From NCBI GenBank assembly GCA_004154925.1, contig QJNS01000027.1, positions 1 to 64,000 on the forward strand: a stretch of 64,000 nt of DNA, given 5' to 3'. This document shows positions 50,022 to 60,484 of this stretch, piece after piece (within the stretch, counting starts at the first letter, position 1; each line of letters starts with the position of its first letter). This stretch comes from Monosporascus cannonballus. Its lineage: Eukaryota; Ascomycota; Sordariomycetes; Xylariales. The notes beneath the pieces are model-generated. The model saw only the letters and a list, made by a program, of their open reading frames with translations. It was not told the origin of the DNA and made no database searches. Position numbers and translations under genes: made by a program.

Positions 50022-50443
50022 TATAACGAACCTATTATATATCTACCTGGAAATATAAGCAATATCCAAAAAAAATCTTAATTTGCAAATAAAAATAAGG
50101 CAAAAAATAATTTAGTAATTTATTTGTTAAAAAGATTTAAATACTTTTCCATTAATTAAAAAACGGTACAATTACTTTTAATTAAAACCTTAAATTAATA
50201 ACTAAAAAACGAAAATTTAAATAAATAGCTATTTACATAACAAACTTAAAGTTTTATACCTCCTCCTATTTTACTGGTATAATACTGATCTTTTGGATCT
50301 ATTAAATCACTCAGATCATAACGATTTATATAATTTAATAAATCAATTAAATCACTCCAAGTCACGTAACTTAAAGTATGGAGCTTTTCCCTTTTCTGCA
50401 GCCCTAGGGCCTCCAGAACGGGTCTATTCGGGGATCCGTAACA
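50022..50443 (-). repeat. 5' LTR of element A
   Basis: 422 bp, matching 28651-29072. The outer half (about 50280-50443) is nearly unmutated. CGTTA follows at 50444-50448. Confidence 0.88.
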
Positions 50444-50785
50444 CGTTAAGGGCGAGTTCGGCTTTACAAAAAACGTTAAATAAATAATCGATCGTAATTA
50501 TGTCGGAATATTCGTATTAGGTATTTGCAATATAAGTTTTTTCGAACTTGTCGATTATTTCCTAATTATCGGTACCTAATTAAAAAACCGTTTGGGTAAT
50601 ATTTTTAAGAAAAATCGGAATTTAAACGAAAATTAAATAACGATATTAATAATATTAGGAATAATTATTTATTACGCGACAAATTTTATAATATTAATTA
50701 ATTATAACGTAATTTAAGGTATTCGAAACCTAAACGTAAACCATATAATAATCGAAATAACCTTGTATTACGTAAATATAATATA

Positions 50786-50918
50786 TGTTACGGTTTGGGA
50801 GTACCGTACAAGCTCCAGTATATATATAGCTGTAAGCACCAGGATGATTGCCATAATTGCGATCATTCCACCAATCTTTTGAGCCCCGGTGGTGTAACGG
50901 TATGGTGCAGCCGTAACA
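50786..50918. repeat. Short solo LTR, TSD ATATA
   Basis: 133 bp with normal base composition, from TGTTACGGTTTGGG to GCAGCCGTAACA, flanked by ATATA at 50781-50785 and 50919-50923. It sits in the 3' part of element D. Family unknown. Confidence 0.75.
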
Positions 50919-51395
50919 ATATAGCTTATTACCGCCCGTAATACAATTAATATTTATCTTATTATTAGCGTTGAAAAAATAATATTAAAGGAAATCCTAA
51001 TTTTTTTTTAATATTAAAGTATTATTTTTTTAGAACTTCTTACAAAAAAAATATATGGCGAAGGAAAATAATACGCAGAATAAACGGAAAAGGCGAAATA
51101 AAAATAAAGAAAAACGGGAAACCGAACGAAATGCGTACGCAGAAAAATTAGAGATATAAGAGTAAAAAGGAAAAAGAAAAAAATTAAAGTAAGGTTAAAA
51201 ACGAATTATAATAAAAAATTAGACGAAATATAATTAATTACGTAATATAGCATATATTAATTATTATGGTAACTATTTATAATATAATATAATGGTAAAT
51301 TATTGGTAAATATACGTAATTAAATTTATAAAATAAGTTATATTAAATTAATAATAATATTATTAAGGATTAATATCTTAAAAATAAGAAGTAAT

Positions 51396-51601
51396 TATAT
51401 AAATATAATTTTTATAAAGATAAAGCTAATAGCCGACCAATTACTAATCAGCTATCGACTTACTTATTAATATAAATCTACTATCTGGCAGCTAGTAAGA
51501 AACGCCAAATAAAAATAACTTAATATATTTATTTTTTGGAATCTGTTTTACGACTGGTCGGAGATCATCTTATCCAGCTTACAGCTATCTATTATCTTAC
51601 A
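51396..51601 (+). repeat. 3' LTR of element D
   Basis: 206 bp, RIP-degraded at its start and nearly normal at its end (GACTGGTCGGAGATCATC). It is followed by TAAAA, the same bases as before the 5' LTR. Confidence 0.82.
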
Positions 51602-51606
51602 TAAAA

Positions 51607-53100
51607 CTTAATAACTTTTTTTATAATTCGCGATAAATACCCCTAGTTTATTATAATTTGAATTATGTAATTACAGATATCTATTATTCTCGCCTTATTA
51701 TTAATATAAATACTAATTTTAACAATAAAATATAAATTATTAAATTAAATTTAAAAAATATTATTTAATAACCTAAATACGTTAATTATTAAGAAATTTA
51801 AATATTTTTATTTCGAAAATTAAGTTTTAGGTATAAGAAAAATAAAAATATCGATTTCGAGACGATTAATATTAAAATGCCGGATTTTTGCCTTATAGCC
51901 ATATTTAATTAAATTGTTAATTTAATAAAAACCGTTATATTTTGTAATTTTTTCTTTATAATATTATTAATAATTATTATATACGCAAATTAATATATAT
52001 AAATAAGGAAAATAAAACGTAAATTACGGATATTAATATATTTAAACCGAATATGTTTTAAATATAATAATAAATATATTTCGTTAATAATAATTAAATT
52101 ATAATATCGTTCGAAAACAACATTTAATATAGTAATTTAAAATTAATTATTTAATATTTATTCAGAATTAAAAATAATATAATTACGCCGTTTAGCAATT
52201 CTACTGTTAAATATTTTTAAGTTAAATTTTTTTCATATCTGCAAATATTAAAATAAAAGTAAAATATAGAATTATTAATATTAAAATTCATTATTTTTAT
52301 TAGGTTAATTAATAATATTATTTAAATAATAATTAAATTAATTATTAAAAATATAATTAAAATAATTAAAGATTTTCCGAAATTTATTTTAATAACGAAA
52401 AAGATATTAAATTTTCCAAAAATTAAATTATGTATTATATCGACTTATTCTTTCCGTAAAATACGGGTTTACCTATTAAATATAACGCCCAATATAAGGC
52501 GAACAAATTAACAGCATAGGGTTTCCGTAAGGTTATTAGCCGTATATATAACGTTAGCATATAAGTTAATGACGTTTATATCGGTAAAAAACGGTAAAAA
52601 TATCGGAAAAAAAATAAACGTTTCGATTTAGAAAATTAATTATTCGAAATTTTGAAACATTTATTTTAAAGTTTTAAATATATTACTTATATTTATTTAA
52701 ATAAAAAATATATTTCGGGGTTTATTACGAACGATTTTAAGCCTTATATATTATTACTTTGGCTTATAAAATTCTATTATTATTATATTAACCTAAAAAA
52801 AATAAAAAGTTATAACATATATTTATCGAAATTTTTAGCCATTTTTTATTATGATAATTTTTTTTCGTATTAATTAAAATTATTATTATACTAAAAAATA
52901 AAAATCTTGATTTTATATTAATTTATAGAAGTTAAAATATTAAATATTTTGTAATTAATCTATATTATTAAAATTAACAATAATAATTTTTGCAAATTTA
53001 TATAAAAATGTATTGAACCGAACAAAAAAATCATAATTTGGTATTAGGCTTTATTTTAAAGGTTTTATTATTTTTGTAAGCATCATTTTTCAAGGAATTT
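51607..53100. other. RIP-degraded DNA right of element D, origin unknown
   Basis: AT-rich decay continues for about 1.5 kb beyond the D target duplication, so another, older repeat or RIP spreading into unique DNA is involved. No domain is readable. Confidence 0.4.
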
Positions 53101-53542
53101 AGCTAATATTTTTGACCCCTGACAGATATTTCTTGATCAAAAGCTATAGCTGTGGCTACGACTGCTGCGCCGCAGGCGCAGCCACAACCTCCAAAATGGG
53201 GTCCTGATCACGATGAGGCAACTCATGAGCTGCGACAGCACAACTACCGGTCGCATCATTGTGCACCGGGTTTCCCTAGTATATTTTATATTGGAGAAAA
53301 CCGTATATCAATTTTTTTTGGCCGTACGGGCCGTCGTTGGTGCGTCGCAGCCCATGAGAAGGTTGGGGCCAATTAAGTCCGGAACGCCCTCATGGCTGCG
53401 ACAACTGTCAGATATAAGGGACATCAGTGGCGTTGTTCTATTTAGCTAATTACGTGCGCTCTCGCAATGCGTACCACTTTTTGGGTAGCTTAGTAATGGT
53501 GTATATTTGTTCCGATCAGAAGGTAGTGTCAGCTAGCCAGGT
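53101..53542. other. Start of normal-composition DNA right of the block
   Basis: GC content returns within a few tens of bases. A GC-rich palindrome-like stretch (about 53151-53184, CTGCGCCGCAGGCGCAG core) lies at the boundary. No supported gene; short frames without ATG only. Confidence 0.35.
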
Positions 53543-53806
53543 GTGCTAGGACCACAGCCGTTCCCGCCACGGAATGAGGCTGCGGATGCTGTAGCTCTCA
53601 AGGGCTGGACGATGTCCAATTACGAGGGCTCCGTCGAGTATTGGGTACTGGATGTTGACGAGATCAAGAAGGCCCTGACGATTGACCTCGACTGGGTTGG
53701 CAAAGTCGCCGTACCGGAAGAGGACATCGGCGATAAGCACCGGGGCCTGGTGCAGGTCAGCCTCGACAACGGAAAATCTGCTTTCTCAGCCGTCAAGAGT
53801 TCTTAA
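53543..53806 (+). pseudogene. 3' exon of an EthD-like protein
   Basis: An 87-codon frame with no ATG, preceded by a plausible splice acceptor (AGCTAGCCAG, ending at 53540). The reading SNYEGSVEYWVLDVDEIKKAL, then WVGKVAVPEEDIGDKHRG, resembles the C-terminal half of fungal EthD-domain proteins: a small dimeric ferredoxin-like fold, often encoded beside polyketide synthases as dehydratase-type tailoring enzymes. No N-terminal exon with the HGP-type motif is visible upstream, where the AT-rich block begins. It looks like a remnant cut off by the repeat block. The family call rests on motif memory. Confidence 0.4.
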
Positions 53807-54015
53807 GCGGAAATATCCATGATCAGCGTTGTTCTTATGAGTTCGCTATCACCATAGACGCAACATTTGCCATTAAATCTATGGAGAATCGTACTCAAAG
53901 GAGTACTTTGTGAACTATTTAGAAATGTACAACAACGCCGTGGGTTGCATCGCACACGCTTCTCACCATGGACCTACTTGGTCATCTCCAAGCTCCGCCA
54001 GACTCAGCGGTGAGC

Positions 54016-54760
54016 TTAGTTGATATTGAGCCCGGGCCGTTGGATGCCAAATTGACGATCTATGAAGACACAGGTCCGCTGGTCAGAGATTGACAATGTT
54101 GCTATCTTGGCTTGGAGTCCTCCGGAGCCTGGTCCCTTGGGAACCCATATCTCTCTTGCCTGGAGGTGGTCGAGAACATCGTAGATATACCGCGTGCTCA
54201 GCTCGGGCGGAAAGTACAACGTGCCGGTGGCACCCGTGGCAAGCGCAGGACATTTCACTGGGTGAAGATATTCACCGCCACCGTCGAGACGGAACGTGTA
54301 GCGTTCGGGGAAGTTTAGCACCTCATACGGGGAGTTAGCGCCTAATGCCCATTGGAGGTGATTGAATTCCCATCTTGACTCGAAGTCGAGGCGGCAAATG
54401 AAGTTGATGACGGCATGGATGAAGCCAAGACCGAGCCGCCCGATTGCCGGCCATTGTAGAACCAACTGGGTAGACGTCGCTTCATGAGCAAAATCAAGTC
54501 ATATGTGCCATCGATGGAAACAACAGCCTTGATAAGGGGATTTTTGGCCACCCCAAGCGCAAAGTAATCACCGCTGATGTTCTAACGATAGCGACCCGGC
54601 CAATGTTCAATTCCGGATTAGGCCTCTCCTGCGCAAAGGGCTGCAGCCGGTCGGTGACAGCATCAGTGATTGCCTCCCAGTCTGGGATATTTGTGTGAGC
54701 CCGTCTTAGGCGCAGACAATACTCTGACCAGGCCCCTCAAGAGTCAAGACTGCATATCAA
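54016..54760 (-). pseudogene. Ayg1-like alpha/beta hydrolase pseudogene
   Basis: On the minus strand pieces of one protein appear in order: LEGPGQSIV (about 54755), then IPDWEAITDAVTDRLQPFAQ (about 54660) in another frame, VVSIDGTYDL (about 54510), and an intact 149-codon tail. The tail holds DFESRWEFNHLQWALGANSP, YEVLNFPERYTF, TGATGTLYFPPE, EIWVPKGPGSGG and FIDRQFGI. The order matches DUF1100/Ayg1-type hydrolases, which shorten or release polyketides. The nucleophile elbow region (after VAIVRTS) is scrambled by a frameshift, an in-frame stop lies after EGPGQSIVCA, and the N-terminal third is missing. It lies head to head with the PKS remnant, as expected for a polyketide cluster. Confidence 0.6.
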
Positions 54761-54889
54761 GGACGGGTTACACCACCGGAGAGATAGTAATAGAGTTCTT
54801 GGATGAGCCAAGCCCGCCGCTGGTGATTATCACTGGAATCTTGCCAGAAAGCCGTGACCCCTCTGTAAGAAAGCAGCGGCAACAGGTTC

Positions 54890-57800
54890 GAGAGCCATTA
54901 TTTCGAGTCAGAGATCTTCTTTAACTGGTGTAGTCCACCGATGACCATCGATACTGCCTGTTCCTCCAGCTTAGTAGCTGTACACCTGGCGGTCCAAAGT
55001 CCGAGATCAGGAGAGCTAGCCTCTGCTGTAGCTGCCGGATCTAACCTGATTCTCAGACCCGAACTGAACATTGCGGGATCCGAGTTGAGCATGCTTTCTG
55101 CCAAGGGTTACTCTCGCATGCGGGGCGCGCATGTCGACGGATACGCCCGAGGAGAAGGCACAGCAGCCGTCGCATTAAAAAAGCTGAGACAGGCAATCTT
55201 GGATCGAGACCGTATCATTGCATTATTCGAGAAACAGGCCTCAATCAAGGCGGCCGAACTGCCGCCATCACCATGCCTGGCGCGGCCTCTCAGAGCGCAT
55301 TGATTCGCGATGCATGCTCGAGATTTGGACTCTACTACACCAATCCCTCGGAACGTTGTCAGTATTTCGAAGCGAACAGAGCAGGCGCCGCTGCGGGTGA
55401 CTCAATTGAAGTTGATGCCATTCATCGGGCCTTTTCGGGGATTCTGCGAGAGAGCCGGCCGACAGCACAGAGTCTGGGTCGCCAACAAACCCCATGTTCG
55501 TTCCATCAAGACCATCGCCGGCCATTTTGAGAGTGCAGCAGGCCTCCCGGGCCTGCTGAGGACATCGCTCGCGGTTCAGCATGGTGCTATTCCCCCTAAT
55601 TTGTATTTCAAGACACTCAATGCTAAGAGCAAGCCTCCCATGATAGGCTAGAAGTCCCTGTCCAAGCCATCCCATGGCCCGCTACCGAAGAGGGCAATGT
55701 TCGCCGTGTCAGCGTCAACAGCTTCGGATTCGGCAGTACCAACGCACACGCGATCGTTGAACAGTACCCCTCGTCAACTACGACACAAGACAAAGCACTA
55801 AATGGCGATAGTCTGTCGACCCCATTAATGTTCTCGGTATCCTTTGAGTCGTCGCTTGCGGCCAGTGTCGAGGCGTTTGCCGCCATGTTGGATGACACAA
55901 GCAATGGCAAATTCGCTACCATGAAAGACATTACAGCGACTTTACAGAGCCGCAGATCTAACCTACCAGTGAAGTTCGCCGTGACTGGTCCCAAGGGACA
56001 AAGGATCGCCGCCAAACTGCAGATGGTGTTGGAGGCGCCCCAGCCTGGGCTGGGGGTCCGGCCAAAATTCATACAAGGAGTAAAGAGCAAGGTTTGTGTG
56101 CCTCCACTGGACAGGGAGCGCAATGGCCATCCATGGGAGCCCATTTGCTCCAATCCAGTCCCGCATTCCGCTAGACTCGAAGGCCCTGGAGACCTCCCAG
56201 CTGAGCTCCCTTCCCCATCAAAACGGTCGCTCACTAAGAAGCTGGCGAAACCGTCAGCCACATCACGCGTCTCTGAGGCGGAGATATCCCAACCGCTATG
56301 CACCACGGTTCAGGTGGCTCTGGTAGATGTTCTGCCCGAATCAGGGATCACGTTTGACCGTGTGATCGGGCATTCTTCCGGTGAAATATGGGCCGCGTAT
56401 GCCGCCGGTTTTATCACCGCCCGAGGCGCCATCAGGATTGCCTATCTCTGTGGAACAAGCGCCAAGTTCGCACGTACAGATGACGACGGCGGCGGGGGGT
56501 CGGGGGGGAATGGCTGCCGCCGGGCTTTCGTTTGAAGATGCCATCGAGCTGTGCAGCCAACCACAGTATAATGGACGAGTGCGTGTAGCGGCGAGCACTC
56601 TCCTTCCAGCTCGACCATATCCAGCGACGCCGAAGTCGTGAAGGATATTCAAGCTTCGTTGTGCGGTGAGGGAGTCTTTGCCCGGTTGTTGGTCGACGTA
56701 ACGTATCACTCCCACCACATGATACCTTGTGCGGTTCCTTACCAAGACTCGATGGCCGCAGCAGGAGTGGCTGCTCGACAACCGCCGGAGAGCTGCGCAT
56801 GCACCCGGATTTCGAGTATCACCGGCGAAGAGCAGTTAATGTCGAATTTGAATCTCTTGGAAGACGGCTCATACTTGGCGAGGAACATGGCTGATGCAGT
56901 GGTGCTCCCACAAGCAGTCACAAAGTCATTGTCCCGAAGTGGTTCATTCGAGATTGGCCTTGAAGCTGGTTCCCCGTCCGTCGCTGAAAGGCCCTGCGGC
57001 GGACACTCTCAAAACCAACGGTGCCGGAAATTTACCGTATGAGGGCCTCTTGAAACGTCGCAGCCGAGAGGAAGATTATGATAACAATACTGAGGCCTTG
57101 AGCAATTCCGTTGGGTTCGTCTGGACGCACCTCGATAGCACACGTGTTGATTGGGCTGGGTATTGCCGTGTGACTGATCTTCCCCATGTATCATTGAGAC
57201 CATCACCAACCATTCTGGGCCAATCACGACTTCCTCGCAACTACCTGCACATGTGTTGATCCTCCATATTTCCCTGGTCGGCTCCCCGTGCGCTGATGCC
57301 AATTCCACAGGGGAAAGGCGGAGGAACTTCCTCAAATTGGAAGAATTACCATGGCTCAAAGGGCACAAGCTCCAGAATATGGTCCTGCTGCCCGCACCAT
57401 TCTGCGTTGCTCTCGCAACCGAGGCAGTATCTAGATCGACAGTGGCAGACGACGTAGCCGTCATCGTGATTGAGGACGTTGTCCTTCCCCGTGCTGGGAC
57501 GTTAGAAGAAGGGTCGGTCGGCGTAGAAATATAGTTTCGCCCTAGGACGACCGCGAGGATGAGCACCACTAACATTTCTCGGTGTTTGCATGCAAACGTC
57601 AAGACCATGGAAGCCTGGAATGGATAGCCACCGCATCTATACGAGTTGTTTCAGGAGTAGCAAGCGAGGACACTTTGACGGCGGGCTCCGGTCGGGCGCG
57701 GGAACGTGGTTGAAATCGACGTGATCGTTTCTATCGGAGCATTGCTGCTATCGGCCCTCAAATACTCGGGCGACTTTCAGAGAATGGGGTAGATACATAA

Positions 57801-58330
57801 GCGCTACCACTACTCCCAAGCTGAAGTACGGAAGCCTTCTGTAGGCAGAGCAGATGCCTCTATGGATCCAGCCTTTCACGACGTCTGCTCCCACAGTGTC
57901 TTCGCTGCCCTCTGCTTCCCAAACGGTGACAGCCTCCGGGGCCCGTTCAACATCCCATCCAGCAGCTAATGATCGACCTACACGCTATTGGCTCAGAACC
58001 CCCCTCAGTGTTCCTTATTCCCCGGACCGCCAGGTCACCGACTCCCCGCTGACAACCTCTCGGCCAACATCCACATTCGTCAGCACGCCGAAGGCCCCAC
58101 TATGACACAAGGCGAGAAGTTCACCTGTTCGCCAATCGCTCGTCCAGCATCAGAGAATGGCCGGAAGCTTTTTCTGAAGACGATCTTGCAGCCCGATATT
58201 GTCCAGGATGCAGTTTCGGGTCAAAACGTACCAGATTTTGAAGCCTCTGATAAAGCAAGCGAGCTACAACTAGTCCACCTGCGTGAACGCATGGCATACT
58301 TCTACCTGATAAAGGCATGGGCGGGCGGCC
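54890..58330 (+). pseudogene. Highly-reducing-type polyketide synthase pseudogene (KS-AT-DH remains)
   Basis: Fragments of one PKS run in order on the plus strand through shifting frames. [16 protein letters not shown] (54944 on; catalytic Cys kept), [11 protein letters not shown], then YFEANRAGAAAGDSIEVDAI where the family has EAHGTGTPAGDS, so the first catalytic His is lost, then TIAGHFESAAG (second His kept) and NSFGFGSTNAHAIVEQ. AT: GHSSGEIWAAYAAGF at about 56370 (catalytic Ser kept), VTYHSHHM, SSITGEE. DH: ELPWLKGHKLQNMV at about 57340 (catalytic His kept). The readable sequence ends near 58330 with a piece after DH. The KS N-terminus and everything after DH (MT, ER, KR, ACP) are absent. 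Decay here is mostly indels, with base composition unchanged, unlike the RIP block. Confidence 0.85.
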
Positions 58331-58554
58331 CACATATGGGTAAGGGATGCTAGTTGATAGGGGTAATGAAGAGCCTCGCTTTACAAGCTTCTTGGCAGAC
58401 AGGGGAGAAAATGGCCAACGCGCCTCTTATACATATATCTAAGTCAGTAGCGCATGGGGGTAAAATAGCCTCTCCATTGTTAAAAGGAATGGCTAAAGGC
58501 AGCGCATCCGATTATACAGTTCTCAAATCCATCAAATACCGATATATGATACTC

Positions 58555-59499
58555 TTACTCCTCCAACAGGGCCCTCAACGCATCAGCAGGCGTCCGGGTT
58601 GGCGGAGCAAGCTCAAGTATATCCTTGCTGGTTGTAGAGGTCGAGTACTTCCCCTCCCACGCTGTCTCGAGGACGTGCTTGATGGACAAGATAACGTTCT
58701 TCGATTCCTGAGTCGCCGCGGCCCTGTCATCAATGAACGACATGTCCTTATAGCTAACACTCTCAACTTGAGCGCCGATATGCTGCTCAACCATCTTCAC
58801 AATCTGGGCTCCGGTGATGTCCTCGGGCCCATTCAAAACATATTTGGCGTTGTTATGCATGGAAGGGTCTTCTTGGCACAGGAGGTGAGCCGCAAGGACT
58901 CCAACGTCATAAGGGTCGATAATGCCAACAGGCGCATTCACCGACGCCATTAACCTGAGCGTGTGCTGCTTCCCCGTCTTGCGGTATTGCTTGATCAATT
59001 CCGCGGCAGTGGAGAGGTACAGCGGAGAAAAGACGTTGGGCTGAAGCGAAGTCCACTGCAAATTTCGAAATTCCGGCAAGCTCAGCATAGCCTCAATTGC
59101 CCAATGCGTACGTGGATAGTAGGCGTCAAAATCCGGTCGGACGTTTGCAGCGGTAGTAGAGATTCGCACAACATACTTGACACCTGCTTTCAGGGCGGCA
59201 ACGTGAAATGTCGATTCTTCGGCAAATTGATTTGGCTGGTTGTGGGATGCAATGAACGCTCTGATAACCTGGTGTTCGCGCAGCCAGTTGGCGGTGATCT
59301 CAACCCAGTTCTGCTCTAACACCTGGACACCGGGCAGTGTGGCAAGCTGTTGCGCTGCTGGGCTGCGCAAGGAACGCGTGAGAGCGAGGAGTCGGTGACC
59401 AGACAAAGTGTTGCTAGTATTCAGCAACTTCGAGAGGGTCTCAACAACGCTTCGGCCGGTGTTGCCAGTGGCGCCGACGATAAGAATGGTAGGAGCTAT
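58555..59499 (-). pseudogene. NmrA-like family NAD(P)-binding protein with lost start codon
   Basis: A continuous 314-codon frame with all features of NmrA/isoflavone-reductase-like proteins: the N-terminal APTILIVGATGNTGRSVVET nucleotide-binding loop, a VRISTTAANV strand, WTSLQPNVFSPLYL, and IIDPYDVGVLAAHLL. Where the family starts with Met the codon at 59499-59497 is ATA. The surrounding ACCATAGCT would be the good start context ACCATGGCT with one change, a C-to-T on the plus strand at CpA, which is the RIP dinucleotide. An in-frame stop lies just upstream, and no ATG or clean splice option supplies another start. The next Met falls deep in the fold. The rest is undamaged, so the loss may be recent. 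Such proteins often serve as reductases in secondary-metabolite clusters. Confidence 0.7.
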
Positions 59500-60378
59500 G
59501 GTAAGGAATTGCGTATAGAATTATTGTCTAACGGAGGAAAAAACATCGTTGGATAAAAGAAGCCCTTTTAGCAGATAGGAGTAAAGTACTCCATTACAGA
59601 AAATGATGTATGCATAATGCCGTCGCAAATCCAGCCGAGGCATGCTCTTCATTAATCAGCATCGTCTTATAAAGCATCGGAGACATTTAACATGCCCCAC
59701 CACAAGTCGGGTATAGTAGATAATCAGTTGTTGTCCAATCATTATCACATGCTCGGCTGGCGGAGGCTGCACGACTTGGAGCTAGCCAATGGCCAGAGGA
59801 AATTATCGTGAGGAGTGGGGTTCTAGAATAACGAAGTACCCTTTATACCCCAATCAGTCAACTCGTGTTCTTTTGCTTCTTTTCTCTGGTGGCTGACACG
59901 AGTCCCAAGACACAACTGGCTCCGGTTTCACCAATTACCAGTGTGCGCCGCTATATTTATAAAACAACTTCTATCTGCTCAGCTACGATAATACGTATGA
60001 CGATGGTATATGTAGCGTTCAGAACATTTAATACCTCCTTAAGACCCGTTAAACCCTTGTTCCATACCTACATATATTAAGACGCATAACAGTGACCAAA
60101 CTCGGATTTAAGTCTCCTTGGGCTGCTGTAATTACGAATCTCTATAGTAAGTTCTTTATTATTCGGCCGTTCTTAATGTGACGGCTAGGGGGTTTAACCA
60201 ACTATTAAACCTAAGTCGTACGGGTTTATGTTGGCAGAAGTATCGTGGGAGTCTGAGCAATAAATACAGTAACGTATCACGTCTCGTAATACCAAGGGCG
60301 TCTTGGGTAACGATGTGTTATTGCAAGCTGGTACTATCTAAACTATGGAAATAATAAGCGTATATATCTTCATTTTGG
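59500..60378. other. Intergenic stretch, no supported gene
   Basis: Mildly AT-rich unique-looking sequence with short frames only. It separates the decayed cluster from the intact SDR and reductase genes. Confidence 0.35.
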
Positions 60379-60484
60379 CTTAAGGTGCTTAAGCGGCTCA
60401 AACCCTTGAGCCCTTTGAGCCCTTTGAGTCCTCTGGCTGGCTCAAGGGGCTCAAGGTGCCAAGCACCTTGAGACATTTGAGCTA
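60379..60484. repeat. Fold-back sequence built from TTGAGCC/GGCTCAA units
   Basis: A run of direct and inverted short repeats (CCCTTGAGCCC, CCCTTTGAGCC and their complements). It includes a perfect hairpin at 60450-60472 with 10-bp arms CTCAAGGTGC/GCACCTTGAG and a 3-base loop, and an outer pair AAGGTGCTT/AAGCACCTT. It could be a small non-autonomous element or a structured transcript region. Confidence 0.6.

Larger units (their letters stand above)
28651..50443 (-). mobile_element. Element A: chromovirus (Ty3/Gypsy) inserted in D
   Basis: Both LTRs are 422 bp (28651-29072 and 50022-50443) and the element is flanked by a perfect CGTTA at 28646-28650 and 50444-50448. Gag-pol reads on the minus strand, so the 5' LTR is the right one. 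Gag is split by element C at about 35183/49698. Removing C and its duplicated site leaves 7279 bp. A chromodomain at the end of pol places it among chromoviruses. Confidence 0.88.
21432..51601 (+). mobile_element. Element D: host Ty3/Gypsy LTR retrotransposon of the nest
   Basis: The ends are matching LTRs at 21432-21636 and 51396-51601, flanked by the direct repeat TAAAA (21427-21431 and 51602-51606). The order protease, reverse transcriptase, integrase on the plus strand is the Ty3/Gypsy arrangement. Removing element A, four solo LTRs and their duplicated target sites leaves 7394 bp. All frames are dead from RIP. The same LTR family also appears as a fresher solo copy at 25785-25990 inside D itself. 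Confidence 0.82.
20201..53100. repeat. RIP-degraded AT-rich block made of nested retrotransposons
   Basis: For about 33 kb the sequence is strongly AT-rich with TA-heavy dinucleotides, and frames are broken mainly by TAA/TAG where Gln or Trp codons would stand. Coding similarity to retrotransposon proteins survives only when these stops are ignored. This is the pattern of repeat-induced point mutation (C to T at CpA on either strand). Islands of normal composition inside the block are solo LTRs and some LTR halves. The block ends abruptly at about 53,100. Confidence 0.92.

Noticed and set aside
58555..59427. NmrA gene starting at 59427
   Set aside because: The codon there is CTG, and such a start would remove the cofactor-binding loop that is clearly encoded just upstream.
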